This document shows positions 42,605 to 51,626 of a stretch of 64,000 nt of DNA, piece after piece. Source of the DNA: an uncultured Bacilli bacterium. Lineage in GTDB: Bacteria > Bacillota_I > Bacilli_A > RF39 > UBA660. Every line of letters begins with the position of its first letter. Within the stretch, counting starts at the first letter, position 1. The stretch is taken from NCBI GenBank assembly GCA_934130545.1, contig CAKOYD010000003.1, positions 1 through 64,000 on the forward strand, read 5' to 3'. The notes beneath the pieces were generated by a model. It did not search any database and was not told the DNA's origin. It was given only the letters and a program-made list of their open reading frames with translations. Position numbers and translations under genes: made by a program.

Positions 42605-44427
42605 AAATATTTATAATAATTACTATTAATAATTAATTTAGATATAGATATTTTATCATTAACTATTTTGTTAATACTAGCAATATATTCTTTATCTACA
42701 TCATTATCTAATTTAATTACTTCTTTAGTTAAATAATTATATTTAGCTTTATTAGTTATCCAACTTCTATCACTAAATATTACTATCTTTTCACTATTAG
42801 AGAATATATCTCTACCCATTAGTAATCGAGAATCATAATCTACTCCAAATAGATTTAATACGGTTGGTAATATATCTAGACTAGATACATAATCATTAAC
42901 TATTACATCTTGATAATTACCATTATTCCATATAATTAAACTATTTTTATATAAATCAAAATAATTATCTTTAATATTCATATATTCATCTATTTCACTA
43001 GTAAGTAATCCATATGGATAATGGTCAGGTGCAATAACAATTACCGTATCATCTAACAAATTATTTTCTTCTAATCTATTTAGTAATAATTCTAGTGATT
43101 TATCAAATTCTATTTGAGTAGCAAAATAAGCTTTAATATCATTACTAATATTTAGTTTATCTACTAAGTCTTTATTTTTAATAGCGATATCATTGGTTTT
43201 AAAGTTATATTCCATATGACCACTAATAGACATATAATAAGTCATAAATTTATCCTTATCTAAATAATACTTAGTACTATTATCAATTACTTCAATATCA
43301 CTACGAGGCCATATATTACAATCGTTTAAGCCATTATCACAACCCATAAACATCGAATAACCTAAGTTTGGCATGGTAATATTTCTTTGGTAGAAGGTAG
43401 AATTCCCGCCATGATAAGCACTAGTATAATAACCTAAATTACTAAATACTTTACCATAAGAATATATATAATCTTTATCAATAGTTTTATCCATACTACA
43501 AACCGATACTCCGGGAATTAGTGATAATAAAGAAACAAATTCTCCATCAGAAGTACTACAGTTATATATAGGACTATAGAAGTTATTAAACTTCATACCT
43601 TCACTATATAATTTATATAGAGTTGGTGTTATATCTTTATTAATAGCCATTGGATAGAAAGACTCAGCAGTTATATATATTAAGTTTTTATCTTTAAATA
43701 TACCAGTATATTCATTCTTATTACTAGGTATTTGGCTATTAAAATATTTATTTAAATCATTAGTATTATCAAAGTTATAGTCTAAGATATTATATTCTAC
43801 ACTATTAGATAATAATTTATTAGTATTACTAACTGATACTTTATCTTGAAAGTTAATAATATCTTTATATATATCAATACTAAAACTATTTAATAAACCA
43901 ATCTTATTAGTAGTATTAGTAATAGATTTAGTTAAATATAATAAATTATAAATATTACTATCAATAAAACTAGTGGAATATACTAATAAACTAATAATAG
44001 TAAATAATAATATATTTCTTTTAGTAAGTTTAAATAACTCTATTCTTTTATATAGAAAGATAATAATTATAAGAGGAATTAGAAGTAAACATATTGGTAT
44101 GATATAGATAGATATTAATCTTAAAATAGTATCGCCAAAACCCATAACTTGGTTAGCATACATAATACCATCAATACCTACAATAGAATGATATAATTGA
44201 TAATATACTATTTCTATTTCATATAAAAAAGTAATAATTATTATACTAATTAAATATATCATCTTTTTATTTATTAAAGTTAAAAGAAATGCGATAGGAA
44301 TACTATATAAAAATATATAAATAGTATCTAACATAAAGACATTTTTAAAGGTAAATAATTTTAATATTGATTCTAAAAATATTATTATTAAATAATTATA
44401 TATAAATGCTTTCTTATTTTTCATCAT
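42598..44427 (-). CDS. LtaS-type membrane sulfatase-fold protein
   Basis: 609 residues. Five hydrophobic helices in the first 170 residues, then an extracytoplasmic sulfatase-like domain. NLIYITAESFYPM gives the first metal ligands, NCSTSDGEFVSLL the catalytic threonine (TSD) of the LtaS family, AYHGGNSTFYQRN and SISGHMEYNF other metal-site segments, and TVIVIAPDHYPYG the C-terminal metal motif. LtaS enzymes polymerise glycerol phosphate from phosphatidylglycerol into lipoteichoic acid. The start may be either of two adjacent ATG codons. Lipoteichoic acid synthesis is consistent with the YfhO-like gene elsewhere in the window. Confidence 0.82.
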   Translation of the reverse strand: MMKNKKAFIYNYLIIIFLESILKLFTFKNVFMLDTIYIFLYSIPIAFLLTLINKKMIYLISIIIITFLYEIEIVYYQLYHSIVGIDGIMYANQVMGFGDTILRLISIYIIPICLLLIPLIIIIFLYKRIELFKLTKRNILLFTIISLLVYSTSFIDSNIYNLLYLTKSITNTTNKIGLLNSFSIDIYKDIINFQDKVSVSNTNKLLSNSVEYNILDYNFDNTNDLNKYFNSQIPSNKNEYTGIFKDKNLIYITAESFYPMAINKDITPTLYKLYSEGMKFNNFYSPIYNCSTSDGEFVSLLSLIPGVSVCSMDKTIDKDYIYSYGKVFSNLGYYTSAYHGGNSTFYQRNITMPNLGYSMFMGCDNGLNDCNIWPRSDIEVIDNSTKYYLDKDKFMTYYMSISGHMEYNFKTNDIAIKNKDLVDKLNISNDIKAYFATQIEFDKSLELLLNRLEENNLLDDTVIVIAPDHYPYGLLTSEIDEYMNIKDNYFDLYKNSLIIWNNGNYQDVIVNDYVSSLDILPTVLNLFGVDYDSRLLMGRDIFSNSEKIVIFSDRSWITNKAKYNYLTKEVIKLDNDVDKEYIASINKIVNDKISISKLIINSNYYKYLR

Positions 44428-44512
44428 ACCATCCCCACTTAAAATATATTAAATATAGTTTTATTATATACTTTACTATACTATCTAGTCAAATAAAAAA
44501 CACACAACTCAT

Positions 44513-44544
44513 AAATAAAAAGAAAGCCCATATTAGAGCCTTCT
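44513..44544 (-). terminator. terminator after the 50-residue gene
   Basis: Minus strand GAAGGCTC / GGGCTTTC (two wobble pairs), loop TAATAT, then TTTTTATTT. Starts directly after the small gene's stop codon. Confidence 0.7.
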
Positions 44545-44545
44545 A

Positions 44546-44698
44546 TTACATCATATCTTCTAGATCGCTAATTACATTCTCCTTAGCTTTACACATCTTT
44601 TTAAATACGCGTTCCATATTACCGTTGGCGTATTGCTGATACAATAGTGTTCCACCAATACCAGCTAAAACTAAGGCAACTCCTGTTTTTACTTTCAT
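44546..44698 (-). CDS. small unknown protein, 50 residues
   Basis: A short gene: KVKTGVALVLAGIGGTLLYQ forms a Gly-rich hydrophobic N-terminal helix, followed by a charged amphipathic tail (NMERVFKKMCKAKENVISDLEDMM). SD AAGGGAG lies eight bases before the ATG, and a clear terminator follows the stop, so it is a real single-gene unit between recD2 and the ltaS-like gene. The helix plus acidic tail suggests a small membrane-associated protein. No family recognised. Confidence 0.65.
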   Translation of the reverse strand: MKVKTGVALVLAGIGGTLLYQQYANGNMERVFKKMCKAKENVISDLEDMM

Positions 44699-44761
44699 TT
44701 ATATCACTCCCTTAGAATATATGATTGGGTTCTACCCTTAACTAGTATTTACTAATAATTA

Positions 44762-46942
44762 TTAATTATACTTATCTATTAAAAATTCTTTAAGAGTTGT
44801 TCTTCGATTTTCGACATAATCATTCTTAACACCATATAAGAATGATTGCCGATCGCCAACTAAGATTAGAGTTTTTTTAGCTCTCGTGACTGCTGTATAT
44901 ACTAATTTATTATATAGCATTCTTTTGAATGAATTAACTACAGGCATAACTACCATTTTGAATTCTCCACCTTGTGATTTATGAACACTAATAGCATATC
45001 CGTGAGTAATATTAATAAATTTATCAGGTGTATAAGTTACTTCATTACCATCAAAGTTGACAACAATTTCATTTTTGTTAGAACTACTTTTTTTAGCAGG
45101 TATTACTTTTTTAATATAACCAATATCACCATTATATACGTTATTATCAGGATCATTTACTAGTTGTAATATTTTATCACTTTCACGATAGATAACATTA
45201 CCGACCGCTAATTCTTTTTTCTTATCATCTTTTGGATTAAATATTGATTGTAAGATAATATTTAAGTTATCAATGCCATTAATAGTTTTATACATGGGCG
45301 CTAAGACTTGAATATCTTTTTCAGTATAGCCTTTAGAGGTAGCTATTTTTACTATATCACTAATAGCACCTACTACTAAACTAGGATCACATTCAATAAA
45401 GTTATAATCGGCTTTTTTATGAATAAAACTTTCACTTAATTCTTTTTCTTTAATTTCATTAGCAAGATTAACAATATATGATTCTTCATTTTGACGATAT
45501 AGCGTATTTAATTTAACAACATCTAAGACATCAGAATCTATTAAATCTTTTAATACTTGTCCTTGACTAACACTTGGTAATTGATAATAGTCTCCAACTA
45601 AGATATATTTAGCATCTTTACGGCATCCTTTTAATAAAGCACTAAATAGTATTGTATCAATCATACTAACTTCATCAATAATAACATACTTTTCAGTACG
45701 AGGATTAAATATATCAGAGGAGAAAGTATTTCTTTCTTTATCCCAGCCTAGATACCTATGAATAGTATAGCCAGGTATTAGGGTTGTTTCCATTAATTTT
45801 TTAGCAGCTCTGCCGGTAGGAGCTAATAAAGCAATATCATTATCACTTATTTTATAGATATTTTTAAGTAAAGAAACAATAGCTTTAATAATAGTAGTTT
45901 TTCCGGTACCTGGTCCACCAGTAATGATTGTAAAGTTATTATTTAGAGATTTAATAATAGCTTTTCGTTGACTTTCATCATATGTTATATCATTAATATA
46001 TTCTAGTTCATCAATTTTCTTTTCTAGCTTAGGTAAATTATTTCTTTCTAAGTTATTTAGGTAATATATTTTATCAACAATATATTTTTCACTATCATAT
46101 AGACTACTTAAATAGTAACGATCATGATCTATTCTAATCTTACCTTCTTTATTTAATTTAATAATCATATATTCTAGTTTTTCTAGGTCAATATTAGGTA
46201 CATATTTAACTATTTCATTATAGATGTCTTCTAGTAATAAATAAGTATCACCTTTATCAAAAGTTATTTCATTAATAATATATATAATTAGTGAAGATAT
46301 TCTTCTATCATCATCAATGCTTACACCATTATTCATAGCAATAGTATCTATATCAGTAAATCTAAAATCTAATTCATTAACTAAATCATATATATTATTA
46401 TTTACTATATCTAGGGCATTATTCTTATATCTATTTAAGATAGTTAAACAGTTTTTGGTACTAAAACCCATTTTAGATAATTCTAATACTATATTACTAG
46501 TACTTTGATATTCTACTAATACATTATGGATTTTAGTTATTTTATCTTCACTAAGTCTAGGAATAACTTGTAAATCACTAGGACTATTTAAGATAACATC
46601 TAGGGTATTTTCTTTAAAGGCATCAACTATTTTTTGAGCAGTTTTCTCACCAATTGGGAATAATTCACTAGATAGAAACTCTACTACTTCATCTTCTTTG
46701 GTTGGTAGAACTAATTCATAATCACTGACTAAGAATTGTTCACCATACTTATTATGAGTAGTAATTTCACCATGCATAAGATATGTTGATTTTAGTTTTA
46801 AGTCAAAAAAATTACCAACAAAAGTTATATTCTTACCAACAAATTCAATATCAGTTTCAATTACTTTTAATAAACCGACAGTATAACCGTTATCTTCATT
46901 ATTAAAAATAGTACTACTATATATTCCTTTAATATAACCCAT
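44762..46942 (-). CDS. recD2: RecD2-type 5'-3' DNA helicase
   Basis: 726 residues from the ATG at 46940-46942, which follows GAGGTGG; the 59 extra residues in the longest reading overlap the terminator and the next gene. An N-terminal OB-like region (YIKGIYSSTIFNNEDNGYTVGLLKV) and helix-hairpin-helix segments precede the motor: Walker A ITGGPGTGKTTII near 338-350, LLAPTGRAAKKL, VIIDEVSMID, GDYYQLPSV, and the C-terminal HGYAISVHKSQGGEF with TAVTRAKK. RecD2 acts outside RecBCD in DNA repair and replication-fork maintenance. Confidence 0.93.
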   Translation of the reverse strand: MGYIKGIYSSTIFNNEDNGYTVGLLKVIETDIEFVGKNITFVGNFFDLKLKSTYLMHGEITTHNKYGEQFLVSDYELVLPTKEDEVVEFLSSELFPIGEKTAQKIVDAFKENTLDVILNSPSDLQVIPRLSEDKITKIHNVLVEYQSTSNIVLELSKMGFSTKNCLTILNRYKNNALDIVNNNIYDLVNELDFRFTDIDTIAMNNGVSIDDDRRISSLIIYIINEITFDKGDTYLLLEDIYNEIVKYVPNIDLEKLEYMIIKLNKEGKIRIDHDRYYLSSLYDSEKYIVDKIYYLNNLERNNLPKLEKKIDELEYINDITYDESQRKAIIKSLNNNFTIITGGPGTGKTTIIKAIVSLLKNIYKISDNDIALLAPTGRAAKKLMETTLIPGYTIHRYLGWDKERNTFSSDIFNPRTEKYVIIDEVSMIDTILFSALLKGCRKDAKYILVGDYYQLPSVSQGQVLKDLIDSDVLDVVKLNTLYRQNEESYIVNLANEIKEKELSESFIHKKADYNFIECDPSLVVGAISDIVKIATSKGYTEKDIQVLAPMYKTINGIDNLNIILQSIFNPKDDKKKELAVGNVIYRESDKILQLVNDPDNNVYNGDIGYIKKVIPAKKSSSNKNEIVVNFDGNEVTYTPDKFINITHGYAISVHKSQGGEFKMVVMPVVNSFKRMLYNKLVYTAVTRAKKTLILVGDRQSFLYGVKNDYVENRRTTLKEFLIDKYN

Positions 46943-46962
46943 AAAACCACCTCGTTTATTTA

Positions 46963-46987
46963 ATAAAAAATGTACTATTGCTAGTAC
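46963..46987 (-). terminator. terminator after the TasA-like gene
   Basis: Minus strand GTACTA-GCAA-TAGTAC then ATTTTTT, directly after the stop codon at 46992. It separates that gene from recD2. Confidence 0.75.
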
Positions 46988-46991
46988 TTTT

Positions 46992-47525
46992 CTATTTTTG
47001 TGTATACGTTGTATATAAATATCCACTATAACTAGCACTAGCCCAAGTATTAGTAGCAATAGCACCATCAACCCAAAAATATGCTGTGTATGTAGCAGAA
47101 CCACCGGCACTAATATCAAAACTAGTTAATAATAAGTCTTCCGCCCCATTTAAAGTTGTTGTGATAGGATTGTATCCTGATTTAACAAGTGTTACTTTTC
47201 CGGCGTTACTAGATGCTTGTTTAAAAGCGGTACTAGAACTACTATTTGTATGCAAATATATTTTAGCATTAACATCAGTACATGATGCTGGAACACTGAT
47301 TGTTATAGTTGTGCTTTTACCTCCTGTATAGGTGCTAGACATATCGATAACACCACTTATGTCTGAACCGTGAGAATAATTAACCGTAAAACATTTAGTT
47401 GAACCATTATACTGGGAATTATCAGTAATACCTATTACATACCATGCATAAGTACTACCTATAACAAGAACCATAACTAATGTTAAGGCCAATATCATAT
47501 ACTTATTTATTCCATTTATTTTCAT
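46992..47525 (-). CDS. secreted TasA/camelysin-like surface protein
   Basis: 177 residues. Signal peptide NKYMILALTLVMVLVIGSTYAWYV, of the kind handled by SipW-like peptidases, then a beta-rich Ser/Thr domain with two cysteines (KCFTVNY; ASCTDVNAKIYLH) that may form a disulfide. The opening of the mature part and overall size resemble TasA/CalY-type fibre proteins, but key residues cannot be aligned by eye. SD AGGTAGG. It has its own terminator. No sipW gene is visible in the window. Confidence 0.65.
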   Translation of the reverse strand: MKINGINKYMILALTLVMVLVIGSTYAWYVIGITDNSQYNGSTKCFTVNYSHGSDISGVIDMSSTYTGGKSTTITISVPASCTDVNAKIYLHTNSSSSTAFKQASSNAGKVTLVKSGYNPITTTLNGAEDLLLTSFDISAGGSATYTAYFWVDGAIATNTWASASYSGYLYTTYTQK

Positions 47526-47591
47526 TGATATCTACCTACCTAATTACATAATATATACTAACATATATTGCAAACATTATCAAGTTATTTT

Positions 47592-47631
47592 CAAAAAAAA
47601 ATAATACCTAATTACTAGGTACTATTTAACT
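47592..47631. repeat. direct repeat A (terminator-bearing), left edge of cassette
   Basis: Forty bases matching 50331-50369 except for two adjacent substitutions and one A in the poly-A run. It includes the inverted repeat TACCTA/TAGGTA with a minus-strand T-tract, so it also acts as terminator of the 51-residue gene. Its right end (GTTAAATAG on the minus strand) repeats the last codons of mtaB. Confidence 0.75.
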
Positions 47632-47645
47632 GATTTATAATTTTT

Positions 47646-47801
47646 TTATTGTTCAACATCGTTGTCATGATGTTCATCATCACTTAATAGCTTAGTGCAA
47701 TTGTCTATACACTCTAAAGTATCTTTAAATGTTTCTTTTTGTTCTGCTTCTTCAATAAGTTCTTTTAACATATTTAGTTCATCTTTTGTATATAATTTCA
47801 T
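47646..47801 (-). CDS. small acidic protein, 51 residues
   Basis: A short gene immediately behind the metallophosphoesterase fusion: KLYTKDELNMLKELIEEAEQ followed by KETFKDTLECIDNCTKLL and an acidic His/Asp tail (SDDEHHDNDVEQ). It is likely two amphipathic helices with two cysteines. SD AGGAG lies seven bases before the ATG, within the end of the upstream gene, so it is co-transcribed and probably a partner or antidote of that protein; this is inference. Ends 25 bases before repeat A. Confidence 0.6.
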   Translation of the reverse strand: MKLYTKDELNMLKELIEEAEQKETFKDTLECIDNCTKLLSDDEHHDNDVEQ

Positions 47802-47803
47802 AA

Positions 47804-50269
47804 TTATCTCCTAACAAATTTATCTATTGTGGTACGTACTTCGCTTCCCATTGATGATTCATTAATACTTTCTTTAAAATTTTGAATATTGTATGGTGTA
47901 TACATTCTTTGAAAACTACCATCTTCATCAATTATTAGATATCTAGCTTGTCCATAATCCAAGCCATTAAATCCCATACCAGCCGCTCTTAGTGTTAAGC
48001 TAGTTCCATCTTTACTTTCAAAATGTTCATGCCCTTCGATAACGATTGATGAATCATCTACTTCTGGTTTAACAAAGTGGCCTTTATCTTCATATATATC
48101 ATCATCTTTTCTACTGTGTATTAAAGTAATTTTTTTGCCACCTCTTTCAATGACAATTTTACTATCATACTGCATAATATCCTCGATATCTTGTTCGGTT
48201 AGCTGTTCTCTAGTCCATTCAGTTCTTTTTTTATCTTTTTCTACAGTTGTTGGTGATAACGTAGCCATATGCTTTCCTAATGCATCCATTCCATCTATAG
48301 CATAAATCTCGTGATTTCCATAAATACTTTTAACATTATATTCTCTTAATAGTTCTAGTACTTCATGAGGATTTGGACCAAAACCTATATTATCTCCTAA
48401 AGAATAAATTTCAGTTATTCCCATTCTTCTCATGTCTTCTAAAATAGCTAAAGTTGGTTCATACATTCCATGTAAGTCAGTAATGACGCCAATTTTATTA
48501 CTTTTTCTTTGACTAATCAAGCCTTGAATATCAGGTAATTTACCTATATACTGCATATTTTTTTTATTACTAGAACTTAATAATTCTTTAATATTATCAG
48601 GTAGTTCTATTTCACTTGGATTCATTATTTTGCCTTCCGGTGGTTGAGTAAATATTAATGGGAGATTATATAACATACTATATTTTATTTCTTCATCAGT
48701 TGGTGTCTTATATCCTGGAATAATAATGCCACTTGGCTTTAATCCTTCTCGCAAAACAACAGTTTCCGCATTATTTCCTTTTGGTGCCATGCTAGTTTCT
48801 AATATTCCATTTTGGTGATATGTAACTTGTTCCATAAAATCAGCTGAATTCTTTTGGATAATATGGTTTGAGCCGACATTTGTTTCAGAACTTAGTATAA
48901 AACTACCTTCCGGTATATGATCATAAGCTAATATTATTTTATCGGTTGGTTTTCGGTAATATACTTGATTACGATGACTTATTGGAGATAAACTTATGAA
49001 TACTTGATTTTCTTTAGCTTCACCATTAACTAATCTTGACATTGTTTCTTTGTCACTAACTACATGAGCATATAATGCATATTTACATTGCGATAAATCT
49101 AATACTCTAATCATTCCTGAATTAGTAGTCACTACTCTTCCTATACTCTTACCTTTAACTGTACCAAATTTACTTGCAATATCAATATTTGTTAAATTAC
49201 AATTAGATTCTAGTTCATATAATGTTATCATCATTTTTTGATATTTTGATAGCATTTTTCTAATGGTATATAAATAATTTCTATTATTTCGGATTTTTTC
49301 AAGCAATTTATTCATAACTGCTTTATCATTTATATTACTAGCCAATGTTTCAATAAAACTAGATATAACCAAAATATTTTCAATTAACTCTACCATATGA
49401 GGATTATTTCTGTTATTAAACTGCAATAATTTAAGTCGTTTAGTATCACCATATGTATCAATTAAATACTGCAAATCGTTTTGTCCCAAAAAGAAGAGTA
49501 AACCCAGCAATTCATCCCTTTTGTCTGGGCTATTTGACTGAAGTTGATTAAGCAAATAATCATCTATTTTCTTTTGAAATATTTCATAGTCTTCGGTCGT
49601 TTCTATTGATTGGGATTCACCACTAGCATTTAGTGCTTGTTGTATATCTTTATCATTAAGTAAATTACTTGAACTAAATACATTATCTAACGTATCTCTA
49701 ACTTCAGTTGGTATATTATCTGGATAACGTATTATTGTATTTTTGAGTAGATGTGAATATTTTAAATATGTTTCTAAAAAATTAAGAAATGAAACAATAC
49801 CCATATTTTTATTTTTTGGTTTAAAGTATAAATTTCTATAATGCTCCCAAACAATAGCAATGGTACTTAATGGTTCTTTTAAATTTAATAAATTAAGGAT
49901 AGTATCTCCCCAAGTATCCCTATAAGCATTAGTATTTACTCCATACGATAAAAATGCATACAAGTTTATTTCACATTTTTCAAATAATTCAAAGATTTCA
50001 TATGCTCTAGTTAACAGTTCGGTGCTGCAATTTGAAAAGTCAAATATTTTCTTCATAAGAGTTAAATCTGATAAAGTTATACTTCTTTTATTTTGCTCTT
50101 TTTCAAGTATTTCAACTGCATACTGTAAAATAATCCTATATTGTTCTTCTTCTCTTAAAGAAGTGTAATAATCTTTATCAATTTTATTATCCACTTCATC
50201 AATATACTTTAATTTATTCGTATATATTATTTCATTATTTTTCTTTATTTTGAAATATTCTTTATTCAT
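47804..50269 (-). CDS. metallophosphoesterase fused to a large unknown N-terminal region
   Basis: 821 residues. The last 230 (from about 592) are a calcineurin-like phosphoesterase: IGVITDLHGMYEP, SLGDNIGFGPNPHEVL, IYGNHEI, LIHSRKD and VIEGHEHFE supply the metal ligands. The first 370 residues look all-helical. A middle segment (about 375-560) reads GRVVTTNSGMIRVLDL, LYAHVVSDKETMSRLVNG, VFISLSPISHRNQVYY, ETVVLREGLKPSGIII, a beta-rich fold that I cannot assign; an ADP-ribosyltransferase-like fold is one guess. No signal peptide. It has its own -10 TATAAT and SD GGTGG. Lies alone with the 51-residue gene between direct repeats. Confidence 0.7.
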   Translation of the reverse strand: MNKEYFKIKKNNEIIYTNKLKYIDEVDNKIDKDYYTSLREEEQYRIILQYAVEILEKEQNKRSITLSDLTLMKKIFDFSNCSTELLTRAYEIFELFEKCEINLYAFLSYGVNTNAYRDTWGDTILNLLNLKEPLSTIAIVWEHYRNLYFKPKNKNMGIVSFLNFLETYLKYSHLLKNTIIRYPDNIPTEVRDTLDNVFSSSNLLNDKDIQQALNASGESQSIETTEDYEIFQKKIDDYLLNQLQSNSPDKRDELLGLLFFLGQNDLQYLIDTYGDTKRLKLLQFNNRNNPHMVELIENILVISSFIETLASNINDKAVMNKLLEKIRNNRNYLYTIRKMLSKYQKMMITLYELESNCNLTNIDIASKFGTVKGKSIGRVVTTNSGMIRVLDLSQCKYALYAHVVSDKETMSRLVNGEAKENQVFISLSPISHRNQVYYRKPTDKIILAYDHIPEGSFILSSETNVGSNHIIQKNSADFMEQVTYHQNGILETSMAPKGNNAETVVLREGLKPSGIIIPGYKTPTDEEIKYSMLYNLPLIFTQPPEGKIMNPSEIELPDNIKELLSSSNKKNMQYIGKLPDIQGLISQRKSNKIGVITDLHGMYEPTLAILEDMRRMGITEIYSLGDNIGFGPNPHEVLELLREYNVKSIYGNHEIYAIDGMDALGKHMATLSPTTVEKDKKRTEWTREQLTEQDIEDIMQYDSKIVIERGGKKITLIHSRKDDDIYEDKGHFVKPEVDDSSIVIEGHEHFESKDGTSLTLRAAGMGFNGLDYGQARYLIIDEDGSFQRMYTPYNIQNFKESINESSMGSEVRTTIDKFVRR

Positions 50270-50330
50270 CTTACCACCGTAATTATAGTATCATAAATTA
50301 TAAGTAAAGTAAAGTTAGCAAGTGATTCCG

Positions 50331-50369
50331 CAAAAAAAATAATACCTAATTGTTAGGTACTATTTAACT
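50331..50369. repeat. direct repeat B, right edge of cassette (mtaB terminator)
   Basis: Partner of 47592-47631. On the minus strand TACCTAA-CAA-TTAGGTA followed by TTATTTTTTTT forms the mtaB terminator, and the right end contains the final mtaB codons and stop. This is probably the original copy; the other would be the duplicate left on the far side of the cassette. Confidence 0.75.
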
Positions 50370-51625
50370 ATCTTACCATATACTTTATCATTATCTACTT
50401 TAGTAATCATTACATTAACTATTTCATTATTTTGAACATCATCATTAACTACTACTGATATATAATTAGAAGTTAAGACGAATTTTTCATCTCTTCTAGC
50501 TTCTACTAAGCCGTCAAATACTCTACCAATAAATTTATTATAATAAGTATTTTCTAGTTCATTGGATAGATTAATAACTTCTCTTACTCTTTTCTTCTTA
50601 ATTGATTCTTCGACTTGATTACTCATAGTACTAGCGGGTGTCCCATTTCTTCTAGAATAAGGAAAAGTATGAATCTTAGTAAAACCTATTTCTTTTAAGG
50701 TATCCATTGTCTCTTGAAACTCTTCTTCGCCTTCACCAGGGAATCCTACTATTAAGTCAGTAGTTAGAGATATATCTTTAATCTTTTTTAATTCATTTAT
50801 TTTATTAATAAATTCTTCTTTATTATATCTTCTATTCATACTTTTTAGAATCTTATCACTACCTGATTGAATAGGGACATGTAAGTGTTTTGCAATTTTA
50901 TCATTAGTACTAATAAGTTCGATAATATGAGGTGTTAACTCATTTATTTCAATAGAAGATAATCTAATACGATATAGGCCTTCTATTTTAACTAATTCAT
51001 CTAGTAAGGTTTCTAAGTTAGTATTAATGTCAATACCATATCTTCCGGTATGAATACCAGTTAAGACTATTTCTTTATAACCATTTTTAACTAGTAAGGA
51101 AACTTCTTCAATTACTTTATCCATCTTTTTACTTCTTAAGCCCCCTCTAGTATAAGGGATAATACAATAACTGCAATAAGCATTGCAACCATCTTGAATC
51201 TTAACGAAGGCTCTTGTGTGATTTTCAAAGTTAGTAATAGTCATATCTTCAAATTCTTGATTAGATAAATCATATACTCTTTTTATTTGTTTATGATTAG
51301 TTAAATATTCAGATATAATATCTAAGATATGTGATTTATCTTTATTACCAATAACTATATCAGTATCTACTTCTCCACTTCTTATTTGACTATAACAACC
51401 CATAACAACAATAATAGCATCTTTATTTTTTCTTTTAGCTTGATTAATTATCTTTCTACTCTTTTTATCACTTTCATTTGTAACACTACAAGTGTTAATT
51501 ATATAAATATCGGCAACATCATCAAAATCAACTATTTGATAATCATGATTTTTTAACAAATTAATTACATATTCACTTTCATAAATATTTACTTTACATC
51601 CTAAACTATATACTGCTACTCTCAT
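50360..51625 (-). CDS. mtaB: tRNA t6A37 methylthiotransferase MtaB
   Basis: 421 residues. The N-terminal UPF0004 domain has SLGCKVNIYESE, the MtaB form of the motif, with further cysteines in NTCSVTNESD and VMGCYSQ. The radical SAM cluster is GCNAYCSYCIIPYTRGG near 145-155, and a C-terminal TRAM domain closes the protein. It adds a methylthio group to t6A at position 37 of tRNAs reading ANN codons. One base separates it from ylbL upstream. It ends in the terminator within repeat B. Confidence 0.92.
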   Translation of the reverse strand: MRVAVYSLGCKVNIYESEYVINLLKNHDYQIVDFDDVADIYIINTCSVTNESDKKSRKIINQAKRKNKDAIIVVMGCYSQIRSGEVDTDIVIGNKDKSHILDIISEYLTNHKQIKRVYDLSNQEFEDMTITNFENHTRAFVKIQDGCNAYCSYCIIPYTRGGLRSKKMDKVIEEVSLLVKNGYKEIVLTGIHTGRYGIDINTNLETLLDELVKIEGLYRIRLSSIEINELTPHIIELISTNDKIAKHLHVPIQSGSDKILKSMNRRYNKEEFINKINELKKIKDISLTTDLIVGFPGEGEEEFQETMDTLKEIGFTKIHTFPYSRRNGTPASTMSNQVEESIKKKRVREVINLSNELENTYYNKFIGRVFDGLVEARRDEKFVLTSNYISVVVNDDVQNNEIVNVMITKVDNDKVYGKIVK

Positions 51626-51626
51626 A

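Noticed and set aside
46943..47119. N-terminal extension of recD2
   Set aside because: The extra codons run through a terminator hairpin and into the next gene, and the ATG at 46940-46942 has a good SD.
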